Positions 34,392 to 44,451 of a DNA stretch of 64,000 bases are shown here, in pieces. The stretch lies in assembly GCA_947167515.1 (NCBI GenBank), contig CAMVIM010000022.1, positions 1-64,000 of the forward strand, written 5' to 3'. Both the position numbers and the translations under genes were made by a program. Numbering within the stretch: the stretch's first letter is position 1; every line of letters begins with the position of its first letter. The notes below the pieces were generated by a model. That model did no database searches, was not told the origin of the DNA, and saw nothing but the letters and a program-made list of their open reading frames with translations. Source of the stretch: an uncultured Prevotellaceae bacterium (lineage in GTDB: Bacteria; Bacteroidota; Bacteroidia; Bacteroidales; Bacteroidaceae).

Positions 34392-36359
34392 ATGATTATA
34401 TTAGCATTATCAATACTACTCTCAACTGATACACTCGCCACCTCGTCACACACCATCGACGAGGTGGTAGTGGTATCGATGGCAGGGGAAGGGAGGAAAC
34501 GGTCTGCGAAGGGGCAAGTAGCAAGCATCGACGAGCATCTGGCTGAGCTAAACCATGTGAACCTGGTCAGACGAGGCTCGTATGCGTGGGAACCTGTCGT
34601 GAACAATATGGCGACGGAGCGTGTCTCCACCACCATTGACGGCATGAAGATTTTCTATGCCTGCACGGACAAGATGGACCCTGTGACCTCCTATGTGGAA
34701 AGCAGCAACCTGCAGAGCATCCTGCTCAACTCTGGACTGAACGGCAATCCACAATCGACGGGCAACATCGGAGGAAGCCTTGACCTGAAACTGCGTCGCA
34801 TAGGCTTCAACCAGCCCACGCGCTGGGCGAATGTCGATGTTGGTTATGAGACAAACGGGCATTTGCAAGTGTATGGTGCAGATGTGGCGGTGTCGAGCCA
34901 ACGCTTCTACACAAATGGCGGTTTCTTCTTCCGTCATGCCGACAACTACAAGGAAGGTGGTGGCAGAGAGGTGCAGTTCTCGCAGTTCCAGAAAGTGAAT
35001 GCATTTGTCAATGCGGGTGTGAAACTGGCAGAACGAGATGTGCTGGAAGGCACTTTCATCTTCGACCGCGCCACAGATGTGGGCTACCCAGCCCTGAATA
35101 TGGATGTAGCGAAAGCGGAGGCGTTCATCACGTCGCTGTCCTATAAGCACCAGTGGACGGAGGGCTTTCTGAACTCGTGGGAGACCAAGGCGTACTACAA
35201 CCACATCACGCATATCATGGACGACACGAAACGTCCCGATGTGGAAATACACATGGATATGCCCGGCAAGAGCTGGACGAGCGGTCTGTACAGCCTCATC
35301 TCTGCTTCCAACGCCAGGCACGAGGCACAAATGAACTATGACCTCTACTACAACCGCCTCTTTGCCGACATGACGATGTATCCTGGTGGTGCAGCACCCA
35401 TGTACATGGTCACATGGCCAGACGTAGGCACACTGAACACAGGACTGGCACTCACCGACCTCGTTTCCTTGCCCCATCAACAGACAGTAAGGGTGTCGGC
35501 AAAGATAGCCCAGCAGTGGCAGAAACTCAACAATCAAGAGGGGTATCACGCCCTGCGTGTCTTCTTTCCTGGCATGAAGGACAGCTACATGCAGACCACG
35601 GGACGCATCGCCGCCAACTATACTTGGCAGCCCTCCCACTGGCAGCTCTCTTTCGGTATGGGTTGGGGAAGCCGTGCCCCTACTGTGACAGAAGCGTATG
35701 GCTACTATCTCAACAACACCTTCGACCAGTATGACTATATCGGCAATCCTCGGCTGAAGAACGAGAGTGCCGTGGAGGTGAATGGTGCCACAAAATGGCT
35801 TCCATCGCCACGCCTCACGTTGAGTGTGGAAGGCAACGCCTTCTTCTTCAGCAACTACATCATCGGACAGTTCGAAACCCGACTCAGCGCTATGACCGTC
35901 GATGCCGAAGGGGTGAAGGTGTATGGCAATCTGAACCATGCCACCATCGTCAACACCAGCCTCACAGCACATTGGCAGCCTCTCCCTTGGCTCACATGGA
36001 ACAACCGGCTGAATTACGCCGTAGGCCATGATGACGAGGGTGACCCCCTACCGCTCATTTCCCCCTTCACCTACACTTCCAGCCTCACCTTCGCCTACAA
36101 GCGTCTTCAGGGCAAAGTGGAACTGCGCGGCAACAGCAAACAAGTAGATTACGGCAAGAAATACGGTGAAACAGCCACTCCTGCATGGGCAATCGGCAAT
36201 ATCAGTGCACAATATACGTTATCTATTCATGAACACGACCTGACGCTTCGTGCTGGTGTAGAGAACTTGTTCGACAAGCGCTACACGACATACTCCGACT
36301 GGTGCGACATTCCGCAGAAGGGAAGAAACATCTATGTGAACATATCTGTACAACTATAG
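34392..36359 (+). CDS. TonB-dependent receptor, possible metal receptor
   Basis: IDEVVVVSMAGEGRKRSAKGQVASIDEHL plug; FYACTDKMDPVTSYVESSNLQ; beta-barrel end NLFDKRYTTYSDWCDIPQKGRNIYVNISVQL. Confidence 0.85.
   Translation: MIILALSILLSTDTLATSSHTIDEVVVVSMAGEGRKRSAKGQVASIDEHLAELNHVNLVRRGSYAWEPVVNNMATERVSTTIDGMKIFYACTDKMDPVTSYVESSNLQSILLNSGLNGNPQSTGNIGGSLDLKLRRIGFNQPTRWANVDVGYETNGHLQVYGADVAVSSQRFYTNGGFFFRHADNYKEGGGREVQFSQFQKVNAFVNAGVKLAERDVLEGTFIFDRATDVGYPALNMDVAKAEAFITSLSYKHQWTEGFLNSWETKAYYNHITHIMDDTKRPDVEIHMDMPGKSWTSGLYSLISASNARHEAQMNYDLYYNRLFADMTMYPGGAAPMYMVTWPDVGTLNTGLALTDLVSLPHQQTVRVSAKIAQQWQKLNNQEGYHALRVFFPGMKDSYMQTTGRIAANYTWQPSHWQLSFGMGWGSRAPTVTEAYGYYLNNTFDQYDYIGNPRLKNESAVEVNGATKWLPSPRLTLSVEGNAFFFSNYIIGQFETRLSAMTVDAEGVKVYGNLNHATIVNTSLTAHWQPLPWLTWNNRLNYAVGHDDEGDPLPLISPFTYTSSLTFAYKRLQGKVELRGNSKQVDYGKKYGETATPAWAIGNISAQYTLSIHEHDLTLRAGVENLFDKRYTTYSDWCDIPQKGRNIYVNISVQL
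34811..34830. repeat. 20-bp palindromic repeat inside TonB receptor CDS
   Basis: CCAGCCCACGCGCTGGGCGA, identical to 19059-19078; encodes QPTRWA. Confidence 0.85.
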
Positions 36360-36379
36360 CCAGCCCATGCGCTGGGCGA
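36360..36379. repeat. 20-bp palindromic repeat CCAGCCCAYGCGCTGGGCGA
   Basis: CCAGCCCATGCGCTGGGCGA between TonB receptor stop and symporter start. Confidence 0.9.
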
Positions 36380-36400
36380 CTTTCAAACAACAACAACTAC

Positions 36401-37594
36401 ATGAAAAATATTATCATTTGGACAAGTGCACTCATCGTGGGTGCAGTGCTCGGTACGTTAGGCATCGACTGGCTGGACGGACTCTCAGACTTCATCGCCA
36501 CAGCTTACACAAGGCTGTTCCAGTTCGTGGCAGTGCCCACCATCGCTCTGGCAGTCATCACAACCCTCTCATCTTTGGGAGGACAGAAAGAGACCGGACG
36601 CATTTTCCTGCACACCCTCACTTACACGTTGCTCACCACACTGGCGGCGGCAGCGGTGGGATTGGTGCTCTACCTGCTCATCAGTCCCGAGAACCTACCA
36701 GCGGAGACCATCCTGAGCGGACCGACAGAGGTGCCAGAAACACTGGGCGAAGTCACATACTACGACCACATCCTCTGCGTCATCCCCAACAATGTCGTGG
36801 AGCCTTTCGCCAAGGGGAATGTGTTGAGCATCCTGCTCATCAGTGCAGCGGTGGGGCTGGCGTTGGCATTCATCAAGAAGAACGAGAATGTGGAAACTCT
36901 CATTCGGAGCATCTTCGGATTGCAGGAACTTCTCTACACCCTGCTCAGAGGACTCATCTGGACGCTTCCTTTGGGCATCGTGGCCTTTGCCGCACAGCTC
37001 TCTGCGGAAGTGTCAGCAGGAGTGGCGGTTGGCTCTTTGGGCAAATATGTGGCGGTGATTCTGGGTGGCAACCTCATCCAGTTCTTTGTAGTGCTGCCCC
37101 TCTTCCTGCTGGCAAGAGGGCTCAACCCGTGGAAAGTGTTCAGGGCGATGTCGCCAGCAGTGCTGATGGCACTCTTCACCAAGAGCAGCGCCGCCACGTT
37201 GCCCATCACCATGAAGTCGGCAGAAACACGCTTGAAGGCACGTCCCGAAGTGGCAAGGTTCGTGCTGCCTATCTGCACCACCATCAACATGAACGGCTGT
37301 GCCGCATTCATCTTGGTCACCTCGCTTTATATAATGCAGAACGGGGGCACGGCGCTCGACCTACCCACCATGCTGCTGTGGTTGCTCATCGCCGTGGTGG
37401 CGGCCATCGGCAATGCGGGCGTACCCATGGGCTGCTACTTCCTCACCCTCTCGCTCATGGCTGGAGTGGGTGCGCCTATCGGCATCATGGGCATCATCCT
37501 GCCCATCTTCACCATCATTGACATGGTGGAGACGGCTGAAAACGTGTGGAGCGACTCGTGTGTGTGCGCCATCGTGTCCGCGAAAAACGGGTAG
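36401..37594 (+). CDS. dicarboxylate/amino acid:cation symporter (DAACS/SLC1)
   Basis: GIDWLDGLSDFIATAYTRLFQFVAVPTIALAVITTLSSLGG; MALFTKSSAATLPITMKSAE; NMNGCAAFILVTSLYIMQNGG. Confidence 0.9.
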   Translation: MKNIIIWTSALIVGAVLGTLGIDWLDGLSDFIATAYTRLFQFVAVPTIALAVITTLSSLGGQKETGRIFLHTLTYTLLTTLAAAAVGLVLYLLISPENLPAETILSGPTEVPETLGEVTYYDHILCVIPNNVVEPFAKGNVLSILLISAAVGLALAFIKKNENVETLIRSIFGLQELLYTLLRGLIWTLPLGIVAFAAQLSAEVSAGVAVGSLGKYVAVILGGNLIQFFVVLPLFLLARGLNPWKVFRAMSPAVLMALFTKSSAATLPITMKSAETRLKARPEVARFVLPICTTINMNGCAAFILVTSLYIMQNGGTALDLPTMLLWLLIAVVAAIGNAGVPMGCYFLTLSLMAGVGAPIGIMGIILPIFTIIDMVETAENVWSDSCVCAIVSAKNG

Positions 37595-37598
37595 AGAG

Positions 37599-39467
37599 TT
37601 ATTTGAAGATGCCTTTGAGAATCTCCTGAGTGACCTTGCGGGTAGCGGTGGTGGCAGCACTCTTGGCTGCTGAGCCGAGGATGGAACCCGAAGAAGAACT
37701 TCTGGAGGAGCCAGAGGATTTCTTTTTAGCGGTGGAAGTGCTGCGCGAGGAGGTGTTGCCAGTGATTTTCTTGCCCACAGAAGTGCCAACCTGATGGCCA
37801 ACACTGCCAAGAACAGCACCAACGAGGGTGCCAAAGATGGTGCGTTTCCATATACTGGAAGACTTCGACTTCTCTTTGGCCAAACGCTCTTCTTCCTTAC
37901 GACGACGTTCCGCCTCCTTCTCCTGTTCCTTGCGCTGACGCTCAGCCTCACGTTCAGCCTCACGCTGCAGTTTCTCTTCTTCACGTTGACGACGCAATGC
38001 TTCAACGGCTTCGGCCTTGCGCTGACGTTCCGCTTCCTTTTCTGCTTCTTTCTGTAAGCGTTCCTCCTCTTTCTGCTGACGTTCATATTCTTTCAGCAGA
38101 CGAGCGGCTTCCTTTTCCTCCTCTTTCTGTTGCTTGGCTTCCTCCTGATGGCGCAGCATTTCGGCAGCTTCGGCATCTTCCTGTTCCTTCTGTGCCAAAA
38201 GCACCTCATAGGCACTCTCGCGGTCGAAGTAGTCGGCATACTCTTTGATGTGGTCGGGAGCAGCATTCTGGATGTCAATGCGTTGACCCTCGGTGATGGC
38301 ACCAATCTGGCTCAAAGGGAAGAGCATATTGGCGCGCTGCACGATGGTGGGCGCACCTCTTTCGTCGAGCACAGACACGAGTGCCTCGCCAGTGCCCAGT
38401 TCCATGATGGCATCCTCTGTCTTGAAGGCAGGGTTGGCACGGAAGGACTGGGCGGCCACACGCACCGCTTTCTGGTCCTTAGGCGTATAGGCACGGAGGG
38501 CATGCTGGATGCGGTTGCCCAGTTGGCCGAGGATAGCGTCAGGAATGTCGGAAGGTGACTGCGAGATGAAGTAGATGCCGACACCCTTCGAGCGGATGAG
38601 TCGGATAACCTGTTCCAACTTATCCACCATCGCTTTCGAGGTGCCGTCGAAGAGCATGTGTGCCTCGTCGAAGAAGAAGACGAGTTTGGGCAGTTCTTGG
38701 TCGCCGATTTCGGGTAGTGTGGCATAGAGTTCGGTCATCAGCCAAAGGAGGAAGGTGGAATAGAGTTTCGGGTTGAGCATCAGTTTGTCGGCAGCCAACA
38801 CACTCATCACGCCCATGCCGTTCTCGGTGTCGATAAGGTCTTCCACGTTGAAGGCCGGCTCGCCAAAAAACTGGTCGCCTCCCTCGCTCTGCAGGGCCAG
38901 CACAGCGCGCTGGATGGCACCGATGCTGGCAGGCGAGATGTTGCCATAGACGGTGGTGAACAACCCGGTGTTCTGTCCCACAAAGTCGAGCATCAGGCGC
39001 AGGTCTTTCAGGTCGATGAGCAAGAGTTCCTTGTCGTCGGCGATGTGGAAGACAATGTTGAGCACACCACTCTGCACGTCGGTCAGGTCCATCAGTCGGC
39101 TGAGCAGTTGCGGCCCCATGGCCGACACGGTGGTGCGCATAGGGAATCCTTGCTCGCCATACACATCGTAGAATCTGACGGGGCAAGCCTTAAACTCGGG
39201 GTTAGGCACACCGAAACCATCTTTGCGCTTCTCGATGAAGGAGGAGAGTTTGCCGGGTTGTGAGATGCCGGATAGGTCGCCTTTCATGTCGGCCATGAAG
39301 CAGGGCACCCCCGCTTGGCTGAAGGTTTCGGCCAGCACTTGCAGGGAAACCGTCTTGCCAGTGCCTGTGGCACCGGCTATGAGGCCGTGACGATTACACA
39401 TTCGGCCCACCAGGTTGATGGGTCCTTCGCCGCTGTGTGCGATGTAGAGGTCACCGTTGATATACAT
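37599..39467 (-). CDS. HerA-like helicase (DUF853) with charged C-terminal coiled coil
   Basis: NRHGLIAGATGTGKTVSLQVLAETFSQAGVPCFMADMKGDLSGI; VFFFDEAHMLFDGTSKAMVDKLEQVIRLIRSKGVGIYFISQSP. Confidence 0.9.
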   Translation of the reverse strand: MYINGDLYIAHSGEGPINLVGRMCNRHGLIAGATGTGKTVSLQVLAETFSQAGVPCFMADMKGDLSGISQPGKLSSFIEKRKDGFGVPNPEFKACPVRFYDVYGEQGFPMRTTVSAMGPQLLSRLMDLTDVQSGVLNIVFHIADDKELLLIDLKDLRLMLDFVGQNTGLFTTVYGNISPASIGAIQRAVLALQSEGGDQFFGEPAFNVEDLIDTENGMGVMSVLAADKLMLNPKLYSTFLLWLMTELYATLPEIGDQELPKLVFFFDEAHMLFDGTSKAMVDKLEQVIRLIRSKGVGIYFISQSPSDIPDAILGQLGNRIQHALRAYTPKDQKAVRVAAQSFRANPAFKTEDAIMELGTGEALVSVLDERGAPTIVQRANMLFPLSQIGAITEGQRIDIQNAAPDHIKEYADYFDRESAYEVLLAQKEQEDAEAAEMLRHQEEAKQQKEEEKEAARLLKEYERQQKEEERLQKEAEKEAERQRKAEAVEALRRQREEEKLQREAEREAERQRKEQEKEAERRRKEEERLAKEKSKSSSIWKRTIFGTLVGAVLGSVGHQVGTSVGKKITGNTSSRSTSTAKKKSSGSSRSSSSGSILGSAAKSAATTATRKVTQEILKGIFK

Positions 39468-39494
39468 ATTGATGAGGTTTATAGGTTATCAGGA

Positions 39495-41642
39495 TTATCT
39501 GGAGTTCTGGGAATAGCGGTCAAGGCCACTGTTGAGCCATTTGAGGAAACGCGGAATGTCCTCGTCGTAGGAGTAGGGTTGTTCGAGCAGGTTGCCTTGA
39601 TGGTCTGCGAGTACGTAGAAAGGTTGGGTGGTGGCATCGAACTTGGTGGCTTGCAGGTGACTCCACTTGTCGCCCACGGTGCGCAGTTTGTGCTTAGAGC
39701 CATTATCGTCCACCACGATAGGTTCGGACAGTTTGGTTTTGTCATCCACATAGAGTTGGATGAGCACGTATTTGTTGCGCATGATGTCGGCCACCTCGGT
39801 GTCGGTGAAGACGGCGGCTTCCATCTTGCGGCAGTTCACACAACCATAGCCTGTAAAGTCTATCATGACGGGCATGTGGTGTTCCTTCGCATAGCGCGTA
39901 CCCTCCTCATAATCTGTAAACATAGGCTTCACTTCCTGCTTTGGGGCAAGGTTGAAGTCCTGCGTCTTCATGGGCGGAGCAAAGGCACTGATGGCCTTCA
40001 GAGGCGCGCCCCAAAGTCCCGGCAGCATATAGATGGCAAAGGCAAAGGAAACCAAAGCCATGAAGAAGCGCACCACCGATGTCTTTTGATGCAGCACCAC
40101 ATTCCCCATTTCGTCATATTCCTCCTCATCGTGGGGGAAGCGAATCCAGCCGATAAGATAACAGCCTAACAACGCCGCAAGGGCAATCCAAAGGCTGAGG
40201 AACACCTCGCGGTCGAGCAGTCCCCAATGGTAGGCCAAGTCTGCCACCGAGAAAAATTTGAGGGCGAAAGCCAGTTCGACAAAGCCAAGCGTCACCTTCA
40301 CCACATTCATCCAGTTGCCACTCTTCGGCATGGCGTTGAGCCACTGGGGGAAGAGGGCGAAGAGCGTGAAGGGCAGAGCCAAGGCAATGGCGAAACCGAG
40401 CATGCCGATAACGGGGCCGGGGCCGAGAATGTTGGAAGTGGCCACCTCCACCAAGAGAAAACCGATGATGGGGCCTGTGCAGGAGAAACTGACCAAGACC
40501 AGCGTGAACGCCATGAGGAAGATGCTCAGCAGTCCTGTGGTGTTGCTGGCCTTTTTATCGACGGCGGTGTTCCACTTCGACGGCAGCGTCAACTCAAAGC
40601 CGCCGATGAAAGAGATGCCGAAAATCAGCAGCATGAAGAAAAAGAGGAGGTTGAACACCGCATCCGTAGCCAAATCGTTGAGTGCCGAAGGACCAAAGAT
40701 GGCGGTGATGACAAGTCCGAGGGTGACATAAATCACGATGATGCTGAGTCCATAGAGGATGGCATCGCGGATGCCTCGCTTCTTGGCCGCCGCCTTCTCT
40801 TCGGGAGAGGAATTTTTGGTGGTTCCACGTTTGAGAAAGAAAGACACGGTCATGGGAATGATGGGCCACACACAAGGGGTGAGCAGGGCGATGAGACCGC
40901 CAATGAAGCCGAGAGCAAACAACAGCACAAGTGAGCCCTCAGTCAGCGAGCCATCCACTGGCGTGGAGTAGTCAATGCGAGGTTCCCGTTCGGCGTCATC
41001 TTTTCCTTGGACGAAGGCAGCAACGGAATCGCCGCCTGCTGTGGATGCAGGGTTGGCATCAGCGAGGCCGGGGGAATCGGGGGGCAGGACACTGTTGGTC
41101 GGGGTCTGTGCGGCATCGGGGGCAGTTGGGGCAAGAGGCGCGTTTTCTTGGGAGGAAGAGGCTTTCTGCTCTTCCTTCTTCTGAGGTTTCGCTTCGCCGC
41201 TGAAACTGAAATCGACAGCCGTGGGAGGGGTGCAGTTCTGGTCGTTGCAGGCCCCATATTCAAGGTAGCCCTCCACCTCATACTTGCCGCCGAGGAGTTT
41301 CAGTTTCTGTCTGAAGGTGGCAGTCTTCTCAAAGTAATAAACGTCCGTGTTGAACATGGGTTCAAACTGCTTCACAGGCTTGCCCGCATAGGTGAGCGCG
41401 CCGTTCAGTTGTGCGCCAACCATCTTCTCCACATGGAGCGTGGTCGGTGTGGGGCCATCCACCGGTTCGGTGCTGTAGATGTGCCACCCGTCCTTGATGG
41501 TAGCGACAAACGTGATGACGGCTTCCGTCGGGGAGGTCTCCTTGATGGAGGTCTCCACCTTGACGGGCTTCGCGCCCCACATCTGTGCATGGGCCACGCT
41601 CATGCAGCCGAGTGTCAGAATCAACAGCAGGAGCCTTCTCAT
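39495..41642 (-). CDS. dsbD: DsbD-family protein-disulfide reductase
   Basis: Signal peptide; TPCVWPIIPMTVSFFLKR; C-terminal thioredoxin-like MIDFTGYGCVNCRKMEA. Confidence 0.9.
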   Translation of the reverse strand: MRRLLLLILTLGCMSVAHAQMWGAKPVKVETSIKETSPTEAVITFVATIKDGWHIYSTEPVDGPTPTTLHVEKMVGAQLNGALTYAGKPVKQFEPMFNTDVYYFEKTATFRQKLKLLGGKYEVEGYLEYGACNDQNCTPPTAVDFSFSGEAKPQKKEEQKASSSQENAPLAPTAPDAAQTPTNSVLPPDSPGLADANPASTAGGDSVAAFVQGKDDAEREPRIDYSTPVDGSLTEGSLVLLFALGFIGGLIALLTPCVWPIIPMTVSFFLKRGTTKNSSPEEKAAAKKRGIRDAILYGLSIIVIYVTLGLVITAIFGPSALNDLATDAVFNLLFFFMLLIFGISFIGGFELTLPSKWNTAVDKKASNTTGLLSIFLMAFTLVLVSFSCTGPIIGFLLVEVATSNILGPGPVIGMLGFAIALALPFTLFALFPQWLNAMPKSGNWMNVVKVTLGFVELAFALKFFSVADLAYHWGLLDREVFLSLWIALAALLGCYLIGWIRFPHDEEEYDEMGNVVLHQKTSVVRFFMALVSFAFAIYMLPGLWGAPLKAISAFAPPMKTQDFNLAPKQEVKPMFTDYEEGTRYAKEHHMPVMIDFTGYGCVNCRKMEAAVFTDTEVADIMRNKYVLIQLYVDDKTKLSEPIVVDDNGSKHKLRTVGDKWSHLQATKFDATTQPFYVLADHQGNLLEQPYSYDEDIPRFLKWLNSGLDRYSQNSR

Positions 41643-42586
41643 ACGATGCCTTTCTCTTGCAGATAATGGAGTGCGTCGATGGCGGCGTGACATCCGCTGC
41701 CAGCGGCACTGATGGCCTGTCGGTAGATGGGATCAGCCACATCGCCTGCGGCAAAAACGCCTGGGATGTTGGTGGCAGTGGTGGGATGCTGCACCTTGAT
41801 GTATCCCTGTGCATCCACTTCCACATCGGGACGGAACACCTCGCTGTTGGGGTGATGACCAATGGCGAGGAAGAAGCCGTCGATGGGCAGGTCGTAGCGG
41901 CGTTCGCCCTCCTTGCCCTTATTTTCGACGAGGTGAGCACCCTCCACGCCGTTGTCGCCATAGAGTCCTTCGGTCTGCGTGTTCCAAAGGATTTCGATGT
42001 TCTCAGCCTCTTTCACTTTCTGCTGCATGGCGTCGGAGGCGCGGAGCACATCGCGGCGCACAATCATATAGACTTTTTTGGCGAGGCTGCTCAGGTATTG
42101 CGCCTCCTCGCAGGCCGTGTCGCCACCGCCCACCACGGCCACCACCCTCTTGCGGTAGAAGAAGCCGTCGCACGTGGCACAGGCGGACACACCCTGCCCT
42201 GCATATTTCTTTTCATCGTCCAGCCCCAGATACTTGGCCGACGCACCCGTAGAGATGATGAGGGTGTGCGCCTCCAGCACCGAACCGTCGTCGGTGGTCA
42301 CCTTGTGGGGCTGAGAGCCATCCTTCGAAAGCTCCACTTTCGTCACCATGCCAAAGCGGATGTCGGTACCCAGCCGCTCTGCCTGCTTGCGCAGGTCATC
42401 CATCAGCTCCACCCCAGTGGTGCCGTTGGGATAGCCAGGGAAATTGTCCACTTCCGTGGTTTGGGTCAGTTGTCCGCCAGGCTGCAAACCCTCGTAAAGC
42501 ACGGGGCTGAGAGAACTTCTCGAAGCATAGATGGCCGCCGTGTATCCAGCAGGTCCACTTCCGATAATCAATGTTTTCAGTGCCAT
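41639..42586 (-). CDS. trxB: thioredoxin-disulfide reductase
   Basis: TLIIGSGPAGYTAAIYASR; SACATCDGFFYRKRVVAVVGGGDTACEEA. Confidence 0.95.
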   Translation of the reverse strand: MALKTLIIGSGPAGYTAAIYASRSSLSPVLYEGLQPGGQLTQTTEVDNFPGYPNGTTGVELMDDLRKQAERLGTDIRFGMVTKVELSKDGSQPHKVTTDDGSVLEAHTLIISTGASAKYLGLDDEKKYAGQGVSACATCDGFFYRKRVVAVVGGGDTACEEAQYLSSLAKKVYMIVRRDVLRASDAMQQKVKEAENIEILWNTQTEGLYGDNGVEGAHLVENKGKEGERRYDLPIDGFFLAIGHHPNSEVFRPDVEVDAQGYIKVQHPTTATNIPGVFAAGDVADPIYRQAISAAGSGCHAAIDALHYLQEKGIV

Positions 42587-42751
42587 ATCTTCAGTTTTTG
42601 GATGTTTGAAACGTGAATAAATGTGTGCAAAGATAATGAGATTTGCACGATTGACCAAACTTTTCGCCCAAGAACTTTCTTCCCATTGTCACAATATGCG
42701 CAACAACAGTCCATTCGGACACGAAACGGACGGAGCACAAAAAGCCTGCTT

Positions 42752-42846
42752 CCACAGCCTCGAAATCGGTCTGACTCAGACCCCCATATGGGGTGTGACT
42801 CACACCTATGGTAGGGGTGTGACTCAGACCGATTTTGAGGCTGTGG
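42752..42846. repeat. palindromic element with three 24-bp direct repeats
   Basis: GGTCTGACTCAGACCCCCATATGG / GGTGTGACTCACACCTATGGTAGG / GGTGTGACTCAGACC flanked by CCACAGCCTCGAAATC / GATTTTGAGGCTGTGG. Confidence 0.9.
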
Positions 42847-42919
42847 AAGGACTTGAAAAAAAGAAACGGAAAAAGTGAGAAAGACGGACGGGAAGAAGGG
42901 ATGTTCGGAAAAAAATGCT

Positions 42920-42927
42920 TACCTTTG
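42920..42927 (+). promoter_or_regulatory. -7 box TACCTTTG
   Basis: GCTTACCTTTGCAGCC upstream of the peptide transporter. Confidence 0.55.
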
Positions 42928-42957
42928 CAGCCAAACCCATCAAAGGCATCTGATAAC

Positions 42958-44376
42958 ATGACAAAACAAGGACACCCCAAAGGACTATACCTGCTCTTTG
43001 CCACCGAAATGGCGGAGCGTTTCAGCTACTACGGCATGCGTGCCGTGTTCACGCTCTACATGGTCGCAGCCCTCTTCACCATGGATGCCGCCAGCGAGAT
43101 TTACGGCTACTACACCGGGCTGGTCTATCTCACTCCCCTCTTGGGCGGCTATGTGGCCGACCGCTACTGGGGCAATCGGCGCAGCATCGTCGTGGGGGGA
43201 ATGCTGATGGCGGCGGGACAGTTCCTGCTCTTCCTCAGCGCCTCGCTGGTGCAACCTGCCATCCACGAGGCCGAGGGAGCGATTGACCCCGCGGTCGATA
43301 ACCAATGGGCGGTCATCTGCATGATGGCGGGCCTTTTTGCCCTCATCCTCGGCAACGGATTCTTCAAGCCCAACATATCCACGATGGTGGGAAGCCTGTA
43401 CCGCCCCGACGACAAGCGGAAGGACTCGGCTTTCACCATCTTCTACATGGGCATCAACGTGGGTGCCACACTGGGGCCATTGGCTTGCGGCATCTTCGAG
43501 GGCGACTACCTCAACCCGACGCGGTTCAAGTGGGCATTCCTGTGCGCCTGCATCGCCATGCTGATTTCCACCCTGACGTTCTGGCTGCTGAAAGACCGCT
43601 TCCTGCACGACTATCAGGGCAACGCCATCGGTGCCCTGCCCACCCATCATGAGAAGGCGCAGAAGCATCCGCTCACCCAAAAGGAAAAGATGCACATCGC
43701 CGTGATTTTCATCATTGCAGCCTTCGTCATCTTCTTCTGGGCAGCCTACGAACAGGCAGGCGTGTCGCTCACCTACTTTGCCGACCAGCAGACAGACCGC
43801 CACATCCTCGGATGGGAAATGCCGACCAGCTATTTCCAGTCCTTCCCCGCCATCTTCGTGGTGCTGCTGGCTCCCGTCATGAACCTGATTTGGGAGACGT
43901 TGGGACGTTTCGGACACGAACCTTCATCGGTGATGAAACAAGCCTTCGGACTGGCGTTTCTCTCGATGGGGTACATGCTGATAGCCTTTGGCGTGAAAGA
44001 CCTCGACCACACCGCCAAGGTGAGTATGTTCTGGCTGACAGGACTGTATTTCATCCACACCCTGGGCGAGTTGAGCCTCTCCCCCATCGGCCTCTCGCTG
44101 GTGAGCAAACTCTCGCCAAAGCATCTGGCAAGTCTGATGATGGGCATCTGGTTCATGTCCACCGCCGTGAGCAACATGCTGGCAGGGCAGTTGGCAACCC
44201 TCTACCCCGACGGCAGCAGCAAGAGCCTCTTGGGACTGGTGGAAATCACCTCGCTATACGACTTCTTCATGGTCTTTGTGGTGATGTCGGGCATTGCCGC
44301 TATCGCCCTGGCTTGCATCTCGCCTGTGCTGAATCGGATGATGAAGGAAGAAACGACCACAGAAAGTGAAAAGTAA
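42958..44376 (+). CDS. POT/PTR2-family peptide MFS transporter
   Basis: HPKGLYLLFATEMAERFSYYGMRAVFTLYMV; GNGFFKPNISTMVGSLY. Confidence 0.93.
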   Translation: MTKQGHPKGLYLLFATEMAERFSYYGMRAVFTLYMVAALFTMDAASEIYGYYTGLVYLTPLLGGYVADRYWGNRRSIVVGGMLMAAGQFLLFLSASLVQPAIHEAEGAIDPAVDNQWAVICMMAGLFALILGNGFFKPNISTMVGSLYRPDDKRKDSAFTIFYMGINVGATLGPLACGIFEGDYLNPTRFKWAFLCACIAMLISTLTFWLLKDRFLHDYQGNAIGALPTHHEKAQKHPLTQKEKMHIAVIFIIAAFVIFFWAAYEQAGVSLTYFADQQTDRHILGWEMPTSYFQSFPAIFVVLLAPVMNLIWETLGRFGHEPSSVMKQAFGLAFLSMGYMLIAFGVKDLDHTAKVSMFWLTGLYFIHTLGELSLSPIGLSLVSKLSPKHLASLMMGIWFMSTAVSNMLAGQLATLYPDGSSKSLLGLVEITSLYDFFMVFVVMSGIAAIALACISPVLNRMMKEETTTESEK

Positions 44377-44451
44377 GAGCCGCCAAGCCGCCTGATGAGG
44401 TCACAAGGCTAAGTTTTAGTGGGTAGTTTTTAGTTTTTCACCGAAAATGCG

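Noticed and set aside
34548-36029. 493-aa minus-strand ORF opposite the TonB receptor
   Set aside because: Antisense shadow of a well-supported beta-barrel protein; no family resemblance.
36367-37521. 384-aa plus-strand ORF overlapping the SLC1 symporter in another frame
   Set aside because: Composition rich in H/R/G typical of an out-of-frame reading; the symporter frame has clear family motifs.
42752-42846. CRISPR array or coding octapeptide repeat
   Set aside because: Only three 24-bp units with no unique spacers; the same periodicity appears on both strands, as expected from palindromic DNA rather than from a protein.
42985-43917. 310-aa minus-strand ORF opposite the peptide transporter
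   Set aside because: Antisense shadow; transporter motifs are unambiguous on plus.
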